This document shows positions 16,278-23,841 of a stretch of 64,000 nt of DNA, piece by piece (the first letter of the stretch is position 1; every line of letters starts with the position of its first letter). The notes under the pieces are model-generated. The model was not told where the DNA came from and searched no databases. It was given only the letters and a program-made list of their open reading frames with translations. Source of the DNA: an uncultured Ruminococcus sp. (GTDB lineage: Bacteria > Bacillota > Clostridia > Oscillospirales > CAG-272); the NCBI GenBank assembly GCA_902795355.1, contig CADBKZ010000007.1, positions 38,561-102,560 of the forward strand. The letters run 5' to 3'. The position numbers and the translations under genes are program-made.

Positions 16278-17005
16278 AGCTGTTTGCCTTTTCCGCGCGG
16301 AACGTCAAGGAAATTCTGCGCGATCCGCTCACGCTCGGGTTCGGCCTCGGCTTTCCCGTGGCGCTCATGCTCCTGCTGACCGCCATTCAGGCCAACATTC
16401 CCGTGGAACTGTTTGAAATTGCCCACCTAACCCCGGGCGTTGCGGTGTTCGGCCTCTCCTTTATTACGCTGTTTTCCGCCCTTCTGATTGCCAAGGACCG
16501 CGGAAGCGCGCTTTTGCACCGCCTTTACACCACGCCGATGACCGCCGCCGATTTCATCCTCGGGTACACGCTCCCGCTCCTGCCCGTTGCCGTTCTGCAA
16601 ACGGTGGTTTGCTATCTGCTCGCCTTTGTTCTGGGGCTTTCGTGGTCGCCGAGCCTGCTCTTTGCGTTGGTTGCGGCGGTTCCGAACGCATGGCTCTATA
16701 TCTCCATCGGTCTGCTTTGCGGCAGCGTGTTCACCGATCGGCAGGTGGGCGGGATCTGCGGCGCGCTGATGACCAACCTTTCCGCGTGGCTTTCGGGAAC
16801 ATGGTTCGACCTTGACCTTGTTGGCGGCGCGTTCCGCAAGGTTGCCTACGCGCTCCCGTTTGTTCATGCCGTGGAGCTGACCCGCTCGGCACAGATCGGC
16901 GCGTGGGGCGACGCGTTCCCGCACCTTGCTTGGGTGGCGGGTTACGCCGCGGTCGTTACGGCGGGCGCGGTCGCGCTCTTCCTGCGGCAAATGCGGCGCA
17001 TCTGA
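16274..17005 (+). CDS. ABC-2 type transporter permease
   Basis: A 243-residue membrane protein with six predicted helices and the ABC-2 membrane profile (SFITLFSALLIAKDRGSALLHRLYTTPMTAADF). Two copies with two ATPase subunits would form an exporter for a drug-like or lipid substrate. ATGA overlap with the ATPase gene; a terminator follows at once, closing the TetR operon. Confidence 0.87.
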   Translation: MKLFAFSARNVKEILRDPLTLGFGLGFPVALMLLLTAIQANIPVELFEIAHLTPGVAVFGLSFITLFSALLIAKDRGSALLHRLYTTPMTAADFILGYTLPLLPVAVLQTVVCYLLAFVLGLSWSPSLLFALVAAVPNAWLYISIGLLCGSVFTDRQVGGICGALMTNLSAWLSGTWFDLDLVGGAFRKVAYALPFVHAVELTRSAQIGAWGDAFPHLAWVAGYAAVVTAGAVALFLRQMRRI

Positions 17006-17010
17006 ACGGA

Positions 17011-17036
17011 AAAAGCCCCGAAAGCGGGGCTTTTTT
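17011..17036 (+). terminator. Intrinsic terminator of the TetR-ABC operon
   Basis: AAAGCCCC and GGGGCTTT around a short GAAAGC loop, followed by six T. Confidence 0.9.
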
Positions 17037-17100
17037 CGCACATGTTGCGCGGAAAGCCGTTCCGAACGCCCAAAAAATCCCGCAAGTTTTGAAAAAAAGG

Positions 17101-17129
17101 TTGACAATCCCGCCGGAATGTGGTATCAT
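17101..17129 (+). promoter_or_regulatory. Promoter of the GDSL esterase gene
   Basis: TTGACA (17101-17106), 17 bp, TATCAT (17124-17129), 45 nt before the ATG. Confidence 0.75.
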
Positions 17130-17173
17130 TTTTCCGGAACCTTCCAATTCTATCTTTCGAGGAGCGTTTTGCC

Positions 17174-18262
17174 ATGTCTGAAATTCATCCCGATCCCAAT
17201 TTGCGCGTGACCGCGGCCATTCAGGAACCCGACGTCAAGCTCTACGATGTCCGCAAACCCCCGTTTTCAATCTACGGGTTGTACAATCCCCTGACCGAGC
17301 CGCAGTTCAAGCGCATGCCCGACGATGTTGCCAAAGCCACCAACGCGGGCGTTGCAAAACTGTATCTGGACACGGCGGGCGGCCGCGTCCGGTTTTCCAC
17401 CGATTCGCGGTATGTTGCCATCCGCGCCGAAATGCCGCAAGTCACCCGTTTTTCGCACATGCCCCTGACGGGAAGCGCGGGCTTTGACCTTTACATTGAC
17501 GATCCCGCTGGCGGCACGTCCCGCTACCGCAAAACCTTTGTTCCGCCCTACGGAATGGCGGACGGCTACGAATCGGTTGTCAAATTCCCCGATCGCCGCC
17601 TGCGGTATATCACCATCCACTTCCCGCTTTACAGCCAAGTGAAAAACCTGTTTATCGGCTTGCAGGAAAGCGCGACGGTGGGCGAGGGACTCCCCTACCG
17701 CGAGAAGCTCCCCGTGGTTTATTACGGCAGCTCCATTACGCAGGGCGCATGCGCCTCGCGCCCCGGGAACGCCTACCAGAACACCGTTTCCCGCCACATG
17801 AACCTCGACCACATCAACCTCGGCTTTTCGGGCAGCGGACGGGCGGAAGACGCCGTTGTTGACTACATGGCCTCGCTCCCCATGCTCGCGTTTGTTTCGG
17901 ACTACGACCACAACGCGCCGAACGAGGAATACCTGCTTGTCACCAACCAAAAGCTCTACGACGCGATCCGCGCCAAGCACCCCGAAATTCCCTACATTAT
18001 GATTTCGGCTCCCGATTTTGACAACGGCCTGAAAAGCAGACGTTTGCGCCGCGACGCAATTTTGAAAACCCTTGCGCACGCCCGCGCGAACGGCGACGAA
18101 AACGTTTGGTTTATCGACGGCGCGTCCCTCTACCGCGGACTTGACGAGGACTCCTGCTCGGTGGACAACACGCACCCGAACGACTTCGGTTTTTCCCGCT
18201 TTGCCGAAAAGGTGGAAGCCGAACTCCGCCACGCGCTGATGCACGACATTTTCGACAATTAA
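17174..18262 (+). CDS. SGNH/GDSL-family hydrolase with N-terminal GxDLY domain
   Basis: A 362-residue protein without signal peptide. Residues about 1-160 form a beta-rich N-terminal domain with the GFDLYID motif of the GxDLY domain; residues about 170-355 are an SGNH esterase with block I YYGSSITQGACAS (nucleophile Ser), GFSGSGR (block II Gly) and SVDNTHPNDFGF (catalytic Asp/His of block V). Such proteins deacylate carbohydrates or other esters. The start at 17174 follows GAGGAGC; an upstream reading from 17120 would begin before the likely transcription start. Monocistronic. Confidence 0.87.
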   Translation: MSEIHPDPNLRVTAAIQEPDVKLYDVRKPPFSIYGLYNPLTEPQFKRMPDDVAKATNAGVAKLYLDTAGGRVRFSTDSRYVAIRAEMPQVTRFSHMPLTGSAGFDLYIDDPAGGTSRYRKTFVPPYGMADGYESVVKFPDRRLRYITIHFPLYSQVKNLFIGLQESATVGEGLPYREKLPVVYYGSSITQGACASRPGNAYQNTVSRHMNLDHINLGFSGSGRAEDAVVDYMASLPMLAFVSDYDHNAPNEEYLLVTNQKLYDAIRAKHPEIPYIMISAPDFDNGLKSRRLRRDAILKTLAHARANGDENVWFIDGASLYRGLDEDSCSVDNTHPNDFGFSRFAEKVEAELRHALMHDIFDN

Positions 18263-18320
18263 GGCGAAGAAAAGACCTTGGTGCGGGTAAAAAGCGATAT
18301 CGAAACGAAAAGTCGCTTGA

Positions 18321-18890
18321 AGCCTTCCCCTTGGGAGAAGGCTCCCATTGTTTGCGGACAGTGGGAAATCAGCGAAATGCGTTATTTTCCAATGTGTTGT
18401 AGCTTAAAGCCTTCCCCTTGGGGGAAGGTGTCACCGTAGGTGACAGATGAGGCTTCCGCTTGCCCACTATTTTCGCCTTGCCCTTGGGAAAAGACGAAAT
18501 AGCAATCGGATGAAAAGCAAAATCCCGCGTATCTTGTTCAAATGGCAGTTACAAAAAGGCTCCCCCTCGGGGGGAGCTGGCACGCGTAGCGTAACGGAGA
18601 GGGCTTTTGCAATAACCGCTTTTACCCTCTCACTCGCTCCGCGAGAGCTCATAATCGGCTTGCCGATTTTCCCGTGGGGGAGCCTTGAAGAAACCAACCG
18701 TTGGAAAGCCTCATCCGCCTCGCAAGCTCGGCACCTTCTCCAACGGGAGAAGGCTCCCATTGTTTGCGGACAGTGGGAAATCAGCGAAATGCGTTATTTT
18801 CCAATGTGTTGTAACTTAAAGCCTTCCCCTTGGGGGAAGGTGCCGAGCGATGCGAGGCGGATGAGGCCTCTTACGGAAAGTCGCTTCAAG
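18321..18890. repeat. Interspersed repeat cluster with a 98-bp near-identical duplication
   Basis: This gap (18263-18992) carries no convincing gene. Several stem-loop repeats of one style are seen: CTTCCCCTTGGGGGAAGGTG followed by a palindrome such as TCACCGTAGGTGA and GATGAGGC. A 98-bp block at 18333-18430 recurs at 18745-18842 with a single visible difference, and a related unit with CTCCCCCTCGGGGGGAGCTG stands at 18558-18604. The pattern resembles the mobile palindromic repeats common between genes of gut Clostridia. A 208-codon open frame across the cluster is an artefact of the repeats. Confidence 0.75.
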
Positions 18891-18932
18891 CCTATCTCCT
18901 TTTGGGGAACGCTTCAAACAGCCTGTTGCACG

Positions 18933-18978
18933 AAAAACGCTCCGATTTTGCAAAAAGCAAAATCGGAGCGTTTTTTTT
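18933..18978. terminator. Bidirectional intrinsic terminator
   Basis: A 13-bp stem (GCTCCGATTTTGC and complement) around AAAAA, with T8 on the plus side and T5 on the minus side. It most likely ends the minus-strand transcript of the secreted protein and its downstream small ORF. Confidence 0.88.
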
Positions 18979-18992
18979 GGCCGATCTTTCGG

Positions 18993-19130
18993 TCATTCAA
19001 AAATCATAACGTTTTCATCGAGGCCGCCGACCGTGTTGCCGAACATGGCGTTCACTTGCTCGCTCGCGGTTAAAAGATCGGTTTGATCCAAATAAACGAT
19101 GGTTACGTTTGGGGCGTTGTACTGTTTCAT
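18993..19130 (-). CDS. Small 45-aa protein downstream of the secreted protein
   Basis: An ORF of 45 codons (begins MKQYNAPNVTIVYLDQTDLL, ends with acidic/hydrophobic residues) with GAGAGGA 7-8 nt before ATG. It starts 20 nt after the stop of the secreted-protein gene and is followed directly by the terminator, so it is probably co-transcribed. No signal peptide or membrane segment. The family is not recognised. The pattern (Lys, Tyr, Asn-rich start, then a beta-like hydrophobic stretch) resembles many short uncharacterised clostridial proteins and precursor peptides, but no modifying enzyme is nearby. Confidence 0.6.
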   Translation of the reverse strand: MKQYNAPNVTIVYLDQTDLLTASEQVNAMFGNTVGGLDENVMIFE

Positions 19131-19150
19131 GTTACAATCCTCTCTTTCCA

Positions 19151-21241
19151 TCAGGCGTCCGCGGAAACCTGCGTTCCGCTGACGAACGCGCCGTTTTCAT
19201 AAACCACAACATAAGAGGGGCCGCGGTAGGTCACGTCGCCTTTCTTGGCAAAGGTAGAAACCGTAAACGTAACGGTTCCCGCATTGGTGGGCACGCCTTC
19301 CATGCTCAACGCGTAAATGTAGCGGCCGCCGAGGTTGCTCGCCGTGTAGGTGTTGCCGTCGCCTTGAATGCTCGTGTAAACATATTGGCAGTACTGCGGA
19401 TTGCGAACGGTGGTGTCACCGTCGCCAACTTGGTAGGAAACATTGAAACCGAGATAATCAAAATCGGAAGAACCAACGGTTGCAACCAAACGGATTTTCT
19501 GGCGGTTTTCGCCGTCTGCTTCGGTGTTCTGCACGCCCTTGAATGTTGCTAGGCTTCCCTCGCGAATCTCAACCGATTGAATGCTTGCCGCGTTGTTATC
19601 GCCCCAACCTAGAATCTGACAAGTAAAGTAACCCGTTACGGCGGTATAATCGCTTTCGGGAACATATTTAATGGTTTTGCTGTCGATGGTATTGTAAACG
19701 GCGATCAGTTTGCCGCCAACAATCTCGAATGTGGTGGTAACTTGGTTGCCCGCAACGGCACCCGCCTCGTGGATTGCGGCAATTGCGTCACGATCTGTAA
19801 GAATGTTGCCGTTTTCATCGTAAATACCGGAGCTATACGTGCTTTCGGCATCAAATGTAAATTTCCCGCAATTTGCATTGCCCCCATCAACAAACACCTG
19901 CCCCTCGGACAAACCACCCGCATAATAATACCGCACATTGGTTCCCGAGAAAGATGTTGCATTTGCTTTTTGAGCTGCGGCCGACCAACCAAATGCGATG
20001 AATTTGAACTTATGCGTGGTGTTCCACTTTACGGTAAGTGTATAATCCACCGTTGCATTTGTAATTTCGGTGGGAAGACCCGACGCAGAGGTCATCATAA
20101 TCCCCTGTCCCGCGCCACCAAGGCGAACGCCGTTGTCGGCTTGATCGTCTGTCCATTCGCTATGGTTCATTTCATAGTTTACGGCAGTGGTAATCGTTCC
20201 GCGAGTTTCATTGGCAGTTACTCCGTTCTTATCGAAATTGGCTATCCAACCCGCGGGGAGACTATCTACAATGGTTCCTCTCGTGCCACCGTTGGAGGTC
20301 AAGTTGGTAAAGTCGGTGGAATAAACATACGGAGTTGTCGATCCGATCGTACCCGACGTTGTTACCGCACTCGTTCCCGTAGCGGTGGGAAGTGTTGCAG
20401 GATCAAATGTCCCCTCTTGAATCTCAACCGATTGAATTGTTGCCGTATTACCGGCAGCCCAACCCTCAATCCAACAAGAAAAATATCCCGTAACCGCCGT
20501 GAAATCTCCAGCGGGGTTGTACTTTACAGTATTGCCGCCAAGGGTAATATAAACGGAATTGAGCTTTCCATCGGCAACAACCAATGTGGTGGTTGCTTGA
20601 CGACCCTCGATTGCGGCCGCTTGATGGAGCGCAACCGCTTCTGCCTCTGTAAGCTTCACATTTTCCAAGTTTCGAATATCCGAGCACCACCCGCCGGTGG
20701 TCATATAAAGGTTGTCATAGTGTCCGCCTTCCGCTCCGAGAGCACTGCCGTTATTGGGACCGCCCAGATAGGGGTATCTGATTTGCTGTGATGCAGCGAC
20801 GCTTGTGGATTCGGATGTGTAGGCAACATCCGCCCATCCCCAACGTATTTGGGCAAACTTATACATGGTGTTCCATTTGACTTGGATATAGTAGTTGGTG
20901 GTGGCGTTTTTAATAGCATCCGGAATGCCTGCCGCACTAGTCATGCCAATTCCCTGTCCCGCACCGCCAAGGCGAATACCGTTATTGACCTGAACATCCG
21001 AACCAGCGATTCTATCGTAGTTCACGGCAGTATAAAAAGTACTCTCTGTGTCCTTTGTTGCAACCCAGCCCGTGGGCATACTGCTGTTTACGTTGCCCGA
21101 GGTGCCATCGTTCGGATCCAATGTTGTGAAATCCCATTTTGCGTGATAGGGATCGGTTGCGCTTACGGAAACGGCGGCGAGGGGCAACAGCAACACCACC
21201 ATGATAGCCGCAAGCAGAATGGATATTACGCGTTTTTTCAT
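19151..21241 (-). CDS. Secreted protein with two homologous beta-domains and a C-terminal repeat-type domain
   Basis: A 696-residue protein with a clear signal peptide (Lys-Lys-Arg, hydrophobic core, cleavage near AVSVSA). Two internal repeats of about 250 residues follow (about 33-285 and 307-555). Each begins with a WDFTTL/TDFTNL motif, has NNGIRLGGAGQGI or DNGVRLGGAGQGI, a TxxYxxxVKWNT strand and ends in GYF-C-I-GW..IQSVEIxEG. The pattern suggests jelly-roll carbohydrate-binding or similar adhesive modules, by inference only. The last about 130 residues (RLVATVGSSDFDYLGFNVSY through GPSYVVVYENG) resemble a stand-alone C-terminal domain found on many secreted clostridial proteins. No sortase motif or anchoring helix is visible, so it is released or held non-covalently. 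Confidence 0.75.
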   Translation of the reverse strand: MKKRVISILLAAIMVVLLLPLAAVSVSATDPYHAKWDFTTLDPNDGTSGNVNSSMPTGWVATKDTESTFYTAVNYDRIAGSDVQVNNGIRLGGAGQGIGMTSAAGIPDAIKNATTNYYIQVKWNTMYKFAQIRWGWADVAYTSESTSVAASQQIRYPYLGGPNNGSALGAEGGHYDNLYMTTGGWCSDIRNLENVKLTEAEAVALHQAAAIEGRQATTTLVVADGKLNSVYITLGGNTVKYNPAGDFTAVTGYFSCWIEGWAAGNTATIQSVEIQEGTFDPATLPTATGTSAVTTSGTIGSTTPYVYSTDFTNLTSNGGTRGTIVDSLPAGWIANFDKNGVTANETRGTITTAVNYEMNHSEWTDDQADNGVRLGGAGQGIMMTSASGLPTEITNATVDYTLTVKWNTTHKFKFIAFGWSAAAQKANATSFSGTNVRYYYAGGLSEGQVFVDGGNANCGKFTFDAESTYSSGIYDENGNILTDRDAIAAIHEAGAVAGNQVTTTFEIVGGKLIAVYNTIDSKTIKYVPESDYTAVTGYFTCQILGWGDNNAASIQSVEIREGSLATFKGVQNTEADGENRQKIRLVATVGSSDFDYLGFNVSYQVGDGDTTVRNPQYCQYVYTSIQGDGNTYTASNLGGRYIYALSMEGVPTNAGTVTFTVSTFAKKGDVTYRGPSYVVVYENGAFVSGTQVSADA

Positions 21242-21383
21242 TTGAATTTCTCCTTTTCTCTTTTTTTGGAAATTTACGCGTTATTTTTTGATCCGCTCCT
21301 TTTTTCGGCACATCGCACAATTTGCACGGTCGCCGTTTGTGCGCATTGCATATATGCCCAAAAAAAGAACGATTATCGTCTAT

Positions 21384-21413
21384 ATTATAGCACAGTTTCC
21401 CCAAAAAAGTAAA
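21384..21413 (-). promoter_or_regulatory. Promoter of the secreted protein gene
   Basis: TATAAT (21384-21389, minus strand) with TTTACT 18 bp upstream (21408-21413). The leader is about 135 nt long. No riboswitch was recognised in it. Confidence 0.55.
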
Positions 21414-21549
21414 TACAATTTTCTGCTTAAATTCTTCGATTTTCACGTTTTTTTGCGTTATTGAAAAGCGAAAAAAGATGGCTTCCCTTTTTCGCTCGCT
21501 TCCCGCCGCTCGCCTGTCACTTTGCCTCGCCCATGGAAAACAAACAAGC

Positions 21550-21705
21550 GGAAGCCTCGTCCGTCCGCTACGCGGCCACCTTCTCCAACGGGAGAAGGCT
21601 CACGATATTTGCGGACAGTGGGAGAACAGCAGAGAACAGCAAAATGTGATTTTAGCCTTCCCCTTGGGGGAAGGGGGACCGCATAGCGGTGGATGAGGCC
21701 CCCGC
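21550..21705. repeat. Copy of the interspersed palindromic repeat
   Basis: Contains CAACGGGAGAAGGCTC, TTTGCGGACAGTGGGA and CCTTCCCCTTGGGGGAAGG with an adjoining palindrome (ACCGCATAGCGGT) and GATGAGGCC, the same building blocks as the cluster at 18321-18890 but more diverged. The rest of 21242-21883 holds only a promoter, a terminator and a short tandem repeat. Confidence 0.65.
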
Positions 21706-21737
21706 TCGCCTGTTACTTCCCCATCGGAATGAAAAGC

Positions 21738-21765
21738 AAAAGGCCCCGCGGCGGGGGCCTTTTTC
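21738..21765. terminator. Bidirectional GC-rich terminator
   Basis: AAAAGGCCCC pairs with GGGGCCTTTT; T-runs follow on both strands. It is placed to end the minus-strand E2-like gene. Confidence 0.75.
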
Positions 21766-21810
21766 CGGCTTTGGATATTTTCGGATGATCTTCTTCCCGA
21801 ATCCATAGGG

Positions 21811-21861
21811 TCTCCTGTTTTACAGAATCTCCTGTTTTACAGAGTCTCCTATTATGTAGAA
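21811..21861. repeat. Triple 17-bp tandem repeat
   Basis: Three consecutive 17-bp units: TCTCCTGTTTTACAGAA, TCTCCTGTTTTACAGAG, and a diverged TCTCCTATTATGTAGAA. Each of the first two contains a small palindrome (CTGTTTTACAG). It sits just behind the stop of the E2-like gene on the minus strand. Confidence 0.7.
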
Positions 21862-21883
21862 AAAATAAACTGTTCGGAACGGC

Positions 21884-22810
21884 TTACCGGATGTCGTCGT
21901 ACACCTGCTCGGGCTTGACCGAAAGAAGCTCGGGGTTTTCCACATGGCGTTTGATAATTTTGAAACAGGATGCGTAATAGTAGCCGTCGCAAATGCGCTC
22001 GTCGGTCACGGCTTTCAGCTCGATGAACTTCTTGACCGCGGTTTTGCCGTCCTGATCGACGGTTACCACCGAGCGGCGGCCGCCATAGGCGAGAAACACG
22101 GGCAGATTGCCGAAATTATAGATATGGTGGTAGATCGGGCGAATGCCGAGCGATCCCATGCTCGTTACGATCATGGAGCCGTGGAACGGGCTTAACCAAA
22201 GCAGCTTTTTCGGCAGCAGGCCGAAATAGTCGAGGAAATTCAGAAATTTCACCGTCCAGCGGCAAAGAAGCCCCGGGATGAACGCCAACACCTTGTTGAG
22301 CTTATCAAACGAGTTCTTTTTATCGGGCGCGGATTGAATTTTGACCACCTCGGCGTTGAATTTGTCGTAGACCTCTTCCACCGTGTCGTCGGGGTTGAAG
22401 CGGACTTTCACCACCGTGTCCGGCGAATCGAGCGAGAGCGTCTTTTTCACCACCATTACAATTTGAATATCCTTGCGGGTGAAAATTTTCTGTCCGCTCA
22501 CAAAACGGTTCAGCCCCGGACGTTGGGAAACTGCGCGCAGGTAGGCGGCGATCAGAACATGCAAAAACCCGAAGTTCACGCGCCCTTCCTTCACCTTTTC
22601 GCGGCAGAATTTGTCGGTTTTGGTCACGTCGAACATGTCGGCGTAGGTGTTGCAGGCGTCGCAACGCTGGGGCATGATGTAGGGCATCATTTTGGTCATT
22701 GGGTTGATCGTTCGTACTTTGTAGCCGTCCGAGCGGTCGCCGAGCCGCCAGCGGCGTTTCTTCGGCTTTTCCTCTTTGGCCTTTTTTTCTTTCTTCTCTT
22801 TTCTGGACAT
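21884..22810 (-). CDS. 2-oxoacid dehydrogenase E2-like acyltransferase domain protein (probably degenerate)
   Basis: A 308-residue protein: a Lys-rich N-terminal tail (about 25 residues), then a fold like the catalytic domain of dihydrolipoamide acyltransferases/chloramphenicol acetyltransferase. The region near 278-286 (TDERICDGYYYA) corresponds to the family's active-site HxxxDG loop, but the His position holds Glu. There is no lipoyl or E1/E3-binding domain and no E1/E3 gene nearby. It is therefore unlikely to serve a pyruvate dehydrogenase-type complex; related stand-alone proteins occur in Firmicutes with unknown role. Expressed from its own promoter, divergent from rnhA. Confidence 0.65.
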   Translation of the reverse strand: MSRKEKKEKKAKEEKPKKRRWRLGDRSDGYKVRTINPMTKMMPYIMPQRCDACNTYADMFDVTKTDKFCREKVKEGRVNFGFLHVLIAAYLRAVSQRPGLNRFVSGQKIFTRKDIQIVMVVKKTLSLDSPDTVVKVRFNPDDTVEEVYDKFNAEVVKIQSAPDKKNSFDKLNKVLAFIPGLLCRWTVKFLNFLDYFGLLPKKLLWLSPFHGSMIVTSMGSLGIRPIYHHIYNFGNLPVFLAYGGRRSVVTVDQDGKTAVKKFIELKAVTDERICDGYYYASCFKIIKRHVENPELLSVKPEQVYDDIR

Positions 22811-22863
22811 GGGCAGCTCCCAAACGGTTCATAGTTGTTCAGGCGTTTCGCGCCTGTTTTTCT

Positions 22864-22892
22864 ATTATACTCCCTTTTACACAATTTTGCAA
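22864..22892 (-). promoter_or_regulatory. Promoter of the E2-like gene
   Basis: TTGCAA (22887-22892), 17 bp, TATAAT (22864-22869) on the minus strand. Confidence 0.7.
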
Positions 22893-22930
22893 CACTTTTT
22901 TCAAAAAACGTCCATTTTTTGAGAAAAACA

Positions 22931-22959
22931 TTGCAAAACGGCCGGAAATATGATAGAAT
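22931..22959 (+). promoter_or_regulatory. Promoter of rnhA
   Basis: TTGCAA (22931-22936), 17 bp, TAGAAT (22954-22959); transcription would start about 25 nt before the TTG start codon. Confidence 0.7.
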
Positions 22960-22992
22960 AGATACGGAAATACAACGGATCGGGGAAATGAA

Positions 22993-23448
22993 TTGAAACA
23001 CGTTGACATTTACACGGACGGAGCCTGCCGCGGGAATCCCGGAATTGGCGGCTGGGGCGCGGTTCTGGTCTATCAAGGGCATGAAAAAGAGCTTTCGGGC
23101 GGCGAGCGGGAAACCACCAACAACCGCATGGAGATGACCGCCGTAATCGAGGCCCTTTCCGCGCTGAAAGAGCCTTGCGAGGTGACGCTGACGTCGGACT
23201 CCAAATATGTGATCGACGCGTTGCAGCTCGGTTGGGCGCGCGGTTGGCGGGCGCGCGGTTGGAAGAAAGCCGACAAAAGCGCGGCTCTCAACCCCGAGCT
23301 TTGGGAACGTCTCCTCGCCCTGACGGAGCGGCACAAAATCACCTACGTTTGGGTCAAAGGCCACGCGGGGCATTCCTACAACGAACGCTGCGACAAGCTC
23401 GCAACCGCGTTTGCGGACAGTCTGAAACCAAAGGAGACGAACGCATGA
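22993..23448 (+). CDS. rnhA: Ribonuclease HI
   Basis: A 151-residue RNase H type 1 that cleaves RNA in RNA-DNA hybrids. The catalytic acidic residues are visible: Asp in [11 protein letters not shown], Glu in [13 protein letters not shown], Asp in LTSDSKYV and the C-terminal His/Asp region ([17 protein letters not shown]). The start codon is TTG at 22993; the nearby ATG at 22988 is in another frame and runs into a stop after one codon. The basic handle region ([12 protein letters not shown]) is present. Confidence 0.95.
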   Translation: MKHVDIYTDGACRGNPGIGGWGAVLVYQGHEKELSGGERETTNNRMEMTAVIEALSALKEPCEVTLTSDSKYVIDALQLGWARGWRARGWKKADKSAALNPELWERLLALTERHKITYVWVKGHAGHSYNERCDKLATAFADSLKPKETNA

Positions 23449-23708
23449 AAAAGCGCGCAAGAATGTTTGCCGTTCTGGGCGCGGCGTTGCTGTTGGTCGC
23501 GTTCGTCGCTCCGCCCTTCGGCATGGCGTTCCGCGGCGGCCAACGGGCCGAAGCGACCGGACCCGACGGCGGGGAGACCGCCCCAACCTATTGGAGCGTT
23601 TTCCGCAGGCTCGCCCCGCTGACCTACACGGCCTTTATCCTCGGCATTCTCGCGCTTTGCGCGGCAATTTTGCTTTGGTTGGTGCTGGGGTGGGTCAACG
23701 CGCGGTAG
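23445..23708 (+). CDS. Small two-helix membrane protein
   Basis: An 87-residue protein of unknown function with a hydrophobic segment at about 7-27 and another at about 62-84, joined by a polar stretch with Gly/Glu/Pro. AAGGAG precedes it and the ATG overlaps the rnhA stop as ATGA, so the two are translationally coupled. The sequence matches no family I know. Confidence 0.7.
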   Translation: MKKRARMFAVLGAALLLVAFVAPPFGMAFRGGQRAEATGPDGGETAPTYWSVFRRLAPLTYTAFILGILALCAAILLWLVLGWVNAR

Positions 23709-23710
23709 CT

Positions 23711-23778
23711 CCCCGCGCTTCCGAACAAACGACCCCGCGTTTCCGAATAAACGGCCCCCGCGTTTCCGAATAAACGAC
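23711..23778. repeat. Short tandem repeat, three units of 22-23 bp
   Basis: Units of the form CCCCGCGTTTCCGAATAAACG repeat head to tail directly after the small membrane protein gene and merge into the terminator stem. Confidence 0.75.
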
Positions 23779-23812
23779 CCCCGCGCCGTCCGACGGACGG
23801 CGCGGGGGTTTT
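23778..23812. terminator. Very GC-rich terminator
   Basis: CCCCCGCGCCGTCC and its complement form a near-perfect palindrome followed by TTTT on the plus side. It separates rnhA from the convergent deacetylase-like gene. Confidence 0.8.
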
Positions 23813-23841
23813 CGGTTGGTTGCTCCTCTGTGAGCCGGAAA

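Noticed and set aside
18447..19073. 208-codon open frame across the repeat cluster
   Set aside because: It is composed of repeat sequence, changes character with each repeat unit and has no ribosome-binding site.
23711..23778. CRISPR-like tandem repeat
   Set aside because: Units follow each other without spacers, so it is a simple tandem repeat.
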